Assembly (NCBI RefSeq): GCF_012163135.1
Contig: NZ_JAAVUP010000004.1
Location: forward strand, 124,001-188,000
DNA length: 64,000 bases
Direction of reading: 5' to 3'
From: Neoroseomonas oryzicola
GTDB taxonomy: Bacteria > Pseudomonadota > Alphaproteobacteria > Acetobacterales > Acetobacteraceae
Part shown: piece by piece, positions 10,201 through 16,547 of the stretch
How the letters are laid out: each line of letters begins with the position of its first letter
Position numbering within the stretch: the first letter of the stretch is position 1
The notes under the pieces: generated by a model
Seen by the model: the letters and a program-made list of their open reading frames with translations, nothing else
Databases searched by the model: none
What the model was told of the DNA's origin: nothing
Position numbers and translations under genes: made by a program

Positions 10201-11803
10201 GGACGCGCCGGAGGCGGTCGCGGCGCGCGACGTGGAGAGCATCCTCGGCCTGTGCAACGCGCGCGGCGTGCCCGCCGCGATGCTGCGCTGGCACTACCGG
10301 TCGCGCCACGAAAGCCTCATCGCGACGAGCAACGCGGAATTCTACGAGAACCGCCTGCTCGTGCTGCCGAGCCCCCGCCCGCGCTCCGCGCTGCTTGGCC
10401 TCTCGCTGGTGCGCGTCGACGGCGCCTGGGAGACCGGCGAGGGCGTCAACCGCGCCGAGGCCGAGGCCGTCGCCCAGGCGGTGATGCGCCACGCGAAGGA
10501 GACGCCCGGCGATACGCTCGGCGTCGCCGCCTTCTCGATCAAGCAGCGCGACGCGATCATCGACGCCGTCGAGGCCGCGCGCCGCGCCGATCCCTCCGCC
10601 GATGCGTTCTTCACCGCGCATGAGGACGAGCCCTTCTTCGTCAAGAACCTCGAGAACGTGCAAGGCGACGAACGCGACGCGATCCTGATCTCGGTCGGCT
10701 ATGGCCGCGACAAGGACGGACGGCTGGCCATGCGCTTCGGCCCGCTCTCCGCCGAGGGCGGCGAGCGGCGGCTCAACGTGCTGATCACGCGCGCGAAGAA
10801 GCGCTGCATCGTCTTCTCGGGCATCGGCGCGGACGACATCGACCTTGCGCGCGCCTCGGGCCGCGGCGTCGCCGCGCTCAAGACCTTCCTCGCCTTCGCC
10901 GCTGCCCCGCCCACCGCCCCACGCGCGGGCGGGGAGGGCACCGGCAGCCCGATCGCCGAGGCGATCAGCGAGGCGGTGCGCGAGGCCGGCAAGGACCCCG
11001 TGCCGCATGTCGGCCTTGCGGGCCTCTTCCTCGACGTCGCGGCGAAGGGGGAGCAGGGCTACGAGCTCGGCATCGAGGCCGATGCCGGCGACTGGGCCGC
11101 GCTGCGCTGTGCCCGCGACCGCGAGCGCGGCCGTGCCGCGGCGCTGGAGGCGATGGGTTGGAAGCTGGCGCGCGCCTGGTCGCTCGCCTGGTATGCGCGC
11201 CCCGAAGCCGAGGCGGCGCGCATCAAGGAGGCCCTCGGCGCCGCGCCCGCCGAAACCCCCGCGCCTGAGGCACCGCCCGCACCATCCCTTCCGGGCATCG
11301 CCGAACCCTATCGCGAGGCGGCACCCGTCCTGGCGCAGGGCCCGCTCGACGCGCTGCCCCCCGCGGACCTCGCCGCCGCGATCGGGGAGGTCGTCGCGGT
11401 GGAAGCGCCGATCACGCCGGACAGCCTCGCCGAGCGCCTGCGCCTCTGCGCCGGCCGCCAGGCGCTGACGACGAAGGAACGCGACGCGGTGCGCCAGGCC
11501 ACGGCGCTGGCGAAGACGAGCCATGGCGTGACCGGGTCGGCCGGCGTGCTGGCAACCGCGGCGACCAAGGTGGTCCCGCGCGACCGCCGGGCGGCGGCGG
11601 CGCATCTGCGCCGCGCGGCCGCGGTGCCGCCCGCCGAGATCGCGGCAACGGCGGACGCTGTGCTCGCCGCGCACCCGGGGCTTGCGGAAAGCGACCTCGC
11701 GGCGGCGGTGCATGGCGCGCTCGGCCTCGATGCCGGGGCGCAGATGGCGATCGCGGCGCGCATCGCGGCGCTGGTGGGCGGAGGGACGATCCGGCTCGGC
11801 TGA
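7280..11803 (+). CDS. large DUF4011-type superfamily I helicase with degenerate nuclease-like region
   Basis: A 1507-residue protein. The N-terminus (ALLDLSTRNRLLALPK) is the DUF4011 hallmark. The helicase core has Walker A GPPGTGKS at 330-337, Walker B VMDEAS with D926/E927, motif III VGDDRQ at 949-954, and later motifs including LNVLITRAKKR. In relatives the core is followed by a Vsr/MTES_1575-like nuclease with GIECDG...YH; here the matching stretch (about 1264-1296) reads GIEADAGDW...RCARDRERGRAAALEAMGW, lacking the usual CDG/YH residues. The last 200 residues are alanine-rich and DUF3320-like in position. Relatives occur in anti-phage loci (a single-gene DUF4011-helicase-nuclease type has been reported). 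Here the gene is chromosomal and GC-matched. It ends 10 bp from the convergent T6SS module. Confidence 0.85.
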   Translation: MTALRQALEDARRALLDLSTRNRLLALPKPGRSRGVVILDDEDADFVVGALAAGRAFGFEAAAEEAADPPAGEEGAKPRRRRTTKAAAKAEGVGKADGKATREDWQRDEWLRVRLAPSDLARRLRDLMTDARTAREETGVPTLYLALGVLCWRDPATPETERRAPLALLPVALEREGVSQTFRLRAGTNEVAENLSLREMLKVNFGTALPDFDPEAYNPTAWAESVAAAVKDRPEWTVDPDALALGLFSFAKFLMWRDLGPEENPGLGDHPLVRSLVGGEALSTPPTFPDDADVDEEIPVERLDHVMDMDGSQALAAESVRRGGHVVIQGPPGTGKSQTIATILAQAILDGRSVLFVAEKLAALEVVKRRLENMGLGAACLELHSEKQSKRAVLDELRATLALPPPPKPNRQAVVDRLATLRGRLNRHAAAMRQPAGASGIPLHQVVGALVGLRRRRVAVPDFTLDPAAWDGATIAAKRDAVRDLAARAVEADGANNPWRGVTADIGPADADRLMARLPGWIRALAAAGAAAGGTAGPAGIATRLRAAAALREAPDHDKAAMGSAAWRADPAPLVGLTEAVAQLAIVRRDARLKPGALDVGGLEEARATLASSGGFFGFLSSARRTAQEVADKVAREGTDAVKALDAAIAGQAARLRVRNGNALGQAAFGRLWRGEDTDPSAMSALILWRQKHGPDAAAALAAEAPAGDAAVLEAGAAAWAELVAATGLDAVAAFGTADPSFAAIAERLGAWAERPEALPLWQGWRRALAEARGIEPIVERLQDGRLTPEAAEDAFAYALHEGLMRAASAKHPDLAAFDAAGYDRLVAEFREADRARIALTRAEAARTHAERVKEVRDGAPGMTVIRGEMEKKRGHLPVRELLLRAAPAVQKIKPVFMMSPLSVAQFLAPPHGLRPGLTFDLMVMDEASQVEPVDALGAIARCRQVVVVGDDRQMPPTRFFQRMTGEEDDTPPEDAPEAVAARDVESILGLCNARGVPAAMLRWHYRSRHESLIATSNAEFYENRLLVLPSPRPRSALLGLSLVRVDGAWETGEGVNRAEAEAVAQAVMRHAKETPGDTLGVAAFSIKQRDAIIDAVEAARRADPSADAFFTAHEDEPFFVKNLENVQGDERDAILISVGYGRDKDGRLAMRFGPLSAEGGERRLNVLITRAKKRCIVFSGIGADDIDLARASGRGVAALKTFLAFAAAPPTAPRAGGEGTGSPIAEAISEAVREAGKDPVPHVGLAGLFLDVAAKGEQGYELGIEADAGDWAALRCARDRERGRAAALEAMGWKLARAWSLAWYARPEAEAARIKEALGAAPAETPAPEAPPAPSLPGIAEPYREAAPVLAQGPLDALPPADLAAAIGEVVAVEAPITPDSLAERLRLCAGRQALTTKERDAVRQATALAKTSHGVTGSAGVLATAATKVVPRDRRAAAAHLRRAAAVPPAEIAATADAVLAAHPGLAESDLAAAVHGALGLDAGAQMAIAARIAALVGGGTIRLG

Positions 11804-11813
11804 ACGGGCCGGG

Positions 11814-12209
11814 TCAGCCGGCCAGGATGATGACCTTCGTCTGGCTCGGCGCGATGCGGGCGCCGACGGCGTTGGTGCCGTTCTGGTTCGACATGGACGT
11901 CATGCGCGTCGCCGGCTGGCCCTTCACGAGCACGGTGAAGGCGCCGAGCACATGCCGCGACGGCCCCATCACCATCCCCGAGGCGACGCCCGTCGCCACG
12001 CCGGCATTGTCGCCGTTCGTCAGCGGGACGGTGGTGCCCATGTTGTGCATCGGCGCGCAGAGAATCATCGTCGTGAACTGGCTCGGGATCGCGGTCGATC
12101 CGCTCGCGATGTTCGGATACGGGATCGGCACCGGGCCGACCGGGGACGGCGTCAGGCATACGTCGGGGAACGCGACGTCGACGCCGGACATCTGGGTGTT
12201 GGCGAACAT
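11814..12209 (-). CDS. DUF4150 PAAR-like T6SS tip protein
   Basis: A 131-residue protein with the DUF4150 layout: MFANTQMSGVDVAFPDVCLTP at the start, then VGPVPIPYPNIA, and a C-terminal half with HVLGAFTVLVKGQPATR and MTSMSNQNG. DUF4150 proteins are PAAR-like cones that sharpen the VgrG spike and carry effectors. Here it has no C-terminal toxin extension. It is the last gene of a minus-strand module with DUF3540, pentapeptide, DUF2169 and VgrG genes and begins 9 bp after the DUF3540 stop. Confidence 0.88.
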   Translation of the reverse strand: MFANTQMSGVDVAFPDVCLTPSPVGPVPIPYPNIASGSTAIPSQFTTMILCAPMHNMGTTVPLTNGDNAGVATGVASGMVMGPSRHVLGAFTVLVKGQPATRMTSMSNQNGTNAVGARIAPSQTKVIILAG

Positions 12210-12218
12210 CGCGCCCTC

Positions 12219-12818
12219 TCAGCCGAGGTGGATCTGGTCCGAGCGAAGCTTCACCAGCGCCCCGCCCTGCACGGTAATGGTCTCGCCCTTCAGGTTCACA
12301 TGCCCGCTCGCGCGCTGGTCGATGTCACGCGCACGCAGCTGCTCACCTTCCTCGACGAAGCGGAAGGATCGGCGGAAGCGGCCGATAATACGCTGCGCGA
12401 TGGTCTCGATCGCCTCGGCGAAGAGGCCGACGCGGCCAAGATGCGCCTCGGTGCGCGTGGCGACGACATCGAGGCTGCGCGTCGCGACCTGCGTCGTCTC
12501 CGCATCGACGACCAGCGTCCCGGCAGCGAGGTTCAACCGCCCCGCGCCATCCCCGATCGTCGCCCCGTCCGGCATCGCGAGCCGCATCGCCGTATCGCCC
12601 CGCCGTTCCAGCACCGCCAGCACATAGGCCTGCCCGCCGGCGCGCCCGACCAGCACCAGGTCGCCCGGTGCCGGCTCCACCAGGCAGGAGAAGGCGCGAC
12701 CGGCGCGTTCCTCCTGACCCTCCCGCAGCAGCAGGACGGAGGCGCCGTCGCAGGCAAGAACCTCTGCGCTGTCGGTCGCAGCGCCGATCTGCTGGGCGAT
12801 CCCGGTCATGGCGTTCAT
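12219..12818 (-). CDS. DUF3540 protein of the T6SS accessory module
   Basis: A 199-residue protein. An N-terminal beta domain (residues about 15-70, with LLLREGQEERAGRAFSCLVEP and PGDLVLVG) is followed by a repetitive beta region and a C-terminal VNLKGETITVQGGALVKL segment that resembles the end of a VgrG needle. DUF3540 is found next to DUF2169/DUF4150 genes in T6SS accessory loci; its exact role is not established. The C-terminal likeness suggests it stacks on or mimics the spike. It sits between the pentapeptide gene and the PAAR-like gene with short spacers. Confidence 0.83.
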   Translation of the reverse strand: MNAMTGIAQQIGAATDSAEVLACDGASVLLLREGQEERAGRAFSCLVEPAPGDLVLVGRAGGQAYVLAVLERRGDTAMRLAMPDGATIGDGAGRLNLAAGTLVVDAETTQVATRSLDVVATRTEAHLGRVGLFAEAIETIAQRIIGRFRRSFRFVEEGEQLRARDIDQRASGHVNLKGETITVQGGALVKLRSDQIHLG

Positions 12819-12845
12819 CGGGACGTCTCCTTCGTGGTCATCGTC

Positions 12846-13907
12846 TCACCCTGGCACGAAGCGTTGCCGCCACTGCTCGGCTTCCGTCCGCGCCTGGTCG
12901 GGCGGCAGCGCGGCGCGGCGGTCGGGAATCCGTGCATCGGCGTCGCGGATCGCATGGAGGTTGGCACGGAACAGCGTTGCGCCGGCCAGGTCCGCGGCCT
13001 CGAGGTCCGCGTGGCTGAGGTCGGCATAGGTCATGTCGCAATTGGCGAAGCGCGCGCGGGGTGCCGTCATGCGCACGCAGATCGCCTGGTAGAGCCGCGC
13101 ACCGGTCGCATCGGCCTCGGTCAGGTCGGCATCCTGCAGGATCGCATTCTCGAGGTTCGCGCCACGCAGCACGGCGCGCGTCAGCGTCGCCTCGAGCAGC
13201 ATGGCGCGCGCCATCTGCGCACCCTCGAACACCGTGTCGGCCGCCTTCACGCCCTGCAGCCCCGTCTGCGTCAGGTCAGCGCCCGACAGATCGCACCCCG
13301 TCAGGTCGCAATCCTTGAACAGGCAGCCGGGAACCGACAGGCCGCGCAGCTCCCGCCCGGCCAGGACGACCTTGAGGAAGTTCACGCGCACGAACTGCGC
13401 GCCCGCGATGCCGCTGCGCGTCAGGTCCGCGTCCATCAGCACCATGCTCTCGCAATGCGCGCCCGAGAGGTCCATCCCGTCGGTCTGGCATTCGAGGATG
13501 TTCGTGTTGACGAGGCGCGCCCCGGTCAGGTCCGCGCGCGACAGGCGGCAGCGCATCAGCGTCGCATGGGTCAGGTCGGCCTGCGCCAGGTTCGCTCCGC
13601 GCATCATGCAGCCGATCGCGTTCCAGTCCTTCGCCGCCACGCCCGAAAGGTCGATGCGCGACATGGTGCAGTCGGTGAAGGCCGCATCCGCCAGCTTCGC
13701 GCCGGCGAGCTTCGCGTTGTCCAGCTGCGTGTTGTTGAACAGCGCCTCGCGCAGGTCGGCCCCGCGCAGGTCGACATCCGCGAGGTTGGCGCCGTCGAAG
13801 ATTCCCCCCGACAGGTCCGCCCCCGACAGGTCGAGCCCCGCCCAGCTGCGGCCGGGGCCGATCACCTCGCCGCCATGCACCAGCGCGATGAGGTCCTCGC
13901 GGCTCAT
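12846..13907 (-). CDS. pentapeptide-repeat protein of the T6SS accessory module
   Basis: A 353-residue protein. From about residue 25 to 310 it is an almost unbroken series of A(D/N)LxX pentapeptides (for example LSGADLSG, LRGADLREALF, TYADLSHADLEAADLAG), which fold into a right-handed quadrilateral beta-helix. The C-terminus (PDQARTEAEQWRQRFVPG) is non-repetitive. The start at 13907 overlaps the stop of the DUF2169 gene (ATGA), indicating coupling. It could be a cargo, a scaffold for effector loading, or a DNA-mimic type protein; no toxin domain is visible. Confidence 0.88.
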   Translation of the reverse strand: MSREDLIALVHGGEVIGPGRSWAGLDLSGADLSGGIFDGANLADVDLRGADLREALFNNTQLDNAKLAGAKLADAAFTDCTMSRIDLSGVAAKDWNAIGCMMRGANLAQADLTHATLMRCRLSRADLTGARLVNTNILECQTDGMDLSGAHCESMVLMDADLTRSGIAGAQFVRVNFLKVVLAGRELRGLSVPGCLFKDCDLTGCDLSGADLTQTGLQGVKAADTVFEGAQMARAMLLEATLTRAVLRGANLENAILQDADLTEADATGARLYQAICVRMTAPRARFANCDMTYADLSHADLEAADLAGATLFRANLHAIRDADARIPDRRAALPPDQARTEAEQWRQRFVPG

Positions 13908-16507
13908 TCGGGCGTCCTGCGCGGATGGAAGCGCACCCGCGTGCGCTGGACACGCTCGTAGCGCGTCTGGGTGTCGGATCGGACGCGCGCGATGTCGGCC
14001 TCGTAGAAGCTTGAATCGGACAGGTCGGTGCCCCGGACGTCGGCGCGGGCGAGGCTCGCCCCCGCGAAATCCGCCCGCGTCAGGCGCGCGCCGCGCAGGT
14101 CGGCCACCGTGAACCGCGCGCTGCGCGCCGAGACAAGGTCGAAGGAGGCGCCTTGCAGCGGGCAGTCGGAGAAATCCGTTTCGTCCAGCACGGCGCCATC
14201 GAAGGTCGCGCCGTCGAGCGGCACGCCGCGCAGCGTCGCGCTGGTGCAGCGCGCCCCCGCGAAGCGTGCCCTCGGCAGCGCGCAATCCTTGACGAACACC
14301 GCGCGCACCATCTCGGCGCCGTCGAAGACGACGCCCTCGCCGCGCGTCTCGACGAAGCTCGCGCCCGTCATCCGCGCATCGGAGAAATCGGCGCCGTCGA
14401 GCACGGCCTTGATGAAGATCGCGCCGTCCAGCATCGCGCCGGCGGCGCGCAGCCCCGCAAGCGAGGCATCGTGGATGAAAAGGTCCGGCGCGATCGCCTC
14501 GCTGAGGTCCGCCCCGTCCAGCCGTGCCTCGAGCAGCTGCGCATCCGTCAGGTCGACGCCGCGCAGGATGGCTCCGCGCAGATCCGCCCCGCGCAGGACG
14601 GCGCCGCGCAGCACGGCGCCCGAGAAGTCCGCGCCGCCGAACACGGCCCGGCCAAGATTGGCCTCGGTCAGGTCCGCCCCGGCGAAGCGCGCGCCGTCGA
14701 GCCGCGCATGGGCCAGCACCGCGCGCGTCAGCCGCGCGCCGCTGAGATTGGCGCCGGCGAGGTTCGCCCCGTCGAGCCATGCCTCGGTCAGGTCGAAGCC
14801 CGAGAGGTCGACCCCGGCAAGATCCGCGCCGCAGAGATCGAGCCGCGGCCCGCCCCTGCTGCCGTCGAGCAGCCGTGCGTGCAGCGCCGCGTTCGTCGCG
14901 GCATCGACCGGCGGCGCGGGATCCTGCATGTCGGCCGATTGCCGGTAGCCGTCGCGCGCCGCTTCCTCCAGTTCCTTCGCCTGGCCGGGCGTCGAAGGAT
15001 CCTCCGCGCGGCGGCGCGCCTCTGCGGGATCGACGCCGGCGGCGACGGCGGCCGCGACTTCGGTGTCGATCATCATCTTCCGCTGTGCCGCGTCGATGCG
15101 CGGCGGGCCGGAGGGCCGCGCGCTGCGCGGCGCGGGCTGCTGGCCGAGCTCGACCGCCTTGGCGTCGGCCTCGGCCACGTCCTTCGCGATCTTCGCCTCG
15201 GCCTCGGTCTTCAGGCGCTCGAACTCATCCCATTTCGCCTTGATGTAGGCGGGGATGTCCTCGATGGCGGGGAGCTTCTCGGGCGGCGCGGGGGGTGGAA
15301 GCAGCGTATCGATGTCGACGCCGCGCTCCGCCAGCTGCGCGCGGGTGCGTTCGCGGGCCAGGTCCTCCCGCGCCCGCGCCCGCTTTGTCTGGATGGGTTC
15401 CTGCTCCATCCCGGCGCGCAGGCCTTCAAGGATCGCGTTGGGGCCGAGAACCTCGGGCGCCACGAGCGGCGCATCGTTCAGCGTCGCGAGCAGCCCGAAT
15501 TCGGGCTCGCTGCGCGCGGCCAGGATCGCCTCGTACTCCGGAATGCTGCGCGGCGCGCCGAGCAGGTCGGCGCCGAGCAGAGCGAAGGTGATGTCGCGCG
15601 CATCCTCCTCGGCGACCTGCACGCGGCCGTGGTGGATCGTCACCAGCCGCTTGTGCGCCGGGAAGAACCAGACGGTCGTCAGCGACAGCGGCACGTCCTC
15701 GAGCGCATCGGCCCCGCGCCGGCGCACCAGGATGCGCGGCTGGACGCCCGGCAGACGCCCGGCGATCTCGGGTTCCTCCGGGTGCATGTTGGTGATCGCG
15801 TAGTCCTCGTCGCCCACGAGGAAGCCGGCGAAGCGCTGCTCCGGCTGCGCGGCGAAGGCCATGCGGAAGTCGATGTCGCGCGCGAAGCCGGGGAAGTCCT
15901 CCTCGAGCCAGGTCTGGTCATGCGTGCCGGCGAGGCTCGCGCGCTGCGGCCAGGCGATGTCGATCGGGCCGAAATTCACCGGCTCTGGCCGGCCGGCCGG
16001 CGCGGCGCCATGCGGCAGGACGATGTTGGGCAGCGCGACGCGGTAGCCCACGCCCGGGATCGGCGCCTCGTCGATGCCGCGGCCGAGCGGGTTCTGGGCG
16101 TATTTCTTCCCGCCGTAGGACCGGTCCCAGCCCAGCGGCATCTCGGTGAAGGGCATCGGATCGGTCGGCAGGCCATTCTCGATGTGGCGGTCGCCGACCA
16201 CCGCGAGGCGCCGTCTGAGGGCGCCCAGGCGGACCGCGGCCTCGAGCGAGCGCACCGGCTGGCCGCCCGGCGCGTAGGCGCTGCCGGCGACGAGGAATTC
16301 CGCGCCGATCTTCGGCAGGCCGAGGTCCAGCACCTGTCCGGGCGGCAGCGCCTCGGGCAGGAACTTCCACATCTCGATCTCGCCGAGCAGCGTCGGGCTG
16401 TCGCCCATCTCGCAGAAGCCAAGGGCGGCGACGCTGAGGAAGAATCGCCGACGGAACTCCACCGGTCTCGACATGATGCCGAGGGCGAAGGGCTTGTCGA
16501 CCTTCAT
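13904..16507 (-). CDS. DUF2169 T6SS adaptor fused to a pentapeptide-repeat domain
   Basis: An 867-residue fusion. Residues 1 to about 330 are DUF2169, the adaptor/chaperone domain that loads effectors onto VgrG; visible motifs include MPFTEMPLGWDRSYGGKKYA and PVNFGPIDIAWPQR. A charged alpha-helical linker (about 360-540, rich in Glu/Ala/Arg) joins it to about 300 residues of pentapeptide repeats (557-855: LCGADLAGVDLSGFDL, LRGAVLRGADLRGAIL). The fusion suggests the beta-helix is presented directly by the adaptor. It lies between VgrG (40 bp upstream) and the second pentapeptide gene (4-nt overlap). Fused pentapeptide/DUF2169 proteins exist elsewhere; their cargo is unknown. Confidence 0.9.
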   Translation of the reverse strand: MKVDKPFALGIMSRPVEFRRRFFLSVAALGFCEMGDSPTLLGEIEMWKFLPEALPPGQVLDLGLPKIGAEFLVAGSAYAPGGQPVRSLEAAVRLGALRRRLAVVGDRHIENGLPTDPMPFTEMPLGWDRSYGGKKYAQNPLGRGIDEAPIPGVGYRVALPNIVLPHGAAPAGRPEPVNFGPIDIAWPQRASLAGTHDQTWLEEDFPGFARDIDFRMAFAAQPEQRFAGFLVGDEDYAITNMHPEEPEIAGRLPGVQPRILVRRRGADALEDVPLSLTTVWFFPAHKRLVTIHHGRVQVAEEDARDITFALLGADLLGAPRSIPEYEAILAARSEPEFGLLATLNDAPLVAPEVLGPNAILEGLRAGMEQEPIQTKRARAREDLARERTRAQLAERGVDIDTLLPPPAPPEKLPAIEDIPAYIKAKWDEFERLKTEAEAKIAKDVAEADAKAVELGQQPAPRSARPSGPPRIDAAQRKMMIDTEVAAAVAAGVDPAEARRRAEDPSTPGQAKELEEAARDGYRQSADMQDPAPPVDAATNAALHARLLDGSRGGPRLDLCGADLAGVDLSGFDLTEAWLDGANLAGANLSGARLTRAVLAHARLDGARFAGADLTEANLGRAVFGGADFSGAVLRGAVLRGADLRGAILRGVDLTDAQLLEARLDGADLSEAIAPDLFIHDASLAGLRAAGAMLDGAIFIKAVLDGADFSDARMTGASFVETRGEGVVFDGAEMVRAVFVKDCALPRARFAGARCTSATLRGVPLDGATFDGAVLDETDFSDCPLQGASFDLVSARSARFTVADLRGARLTRADFAGASLARADVRGTDLSDSSFYEADIARVRSDTQTRYERVQRTRVRFHPRRTPE

Positions 16508-16547
16508 GGCCTTGTCGTGCCGGCGTCGCTTCGGGTTGCCATGGCGG

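Noticed and set aside
9341..11713. A 790-codon minus-strand frame inside the DUF4011 helicase gene
   Set aside because: It lies fully antisense to a protein with clear helicase motifs and its translation is Arg/Gly/Ala-rich without any motif.
12846..16507. Regular short-period DNA pattern suggesting a CRISPR array or tandem repeat
   Set aside because: The period is 15 bp and corresponds to pentapeptide codons in two reading frames with good protein sense. There are no spacers of uniform length.
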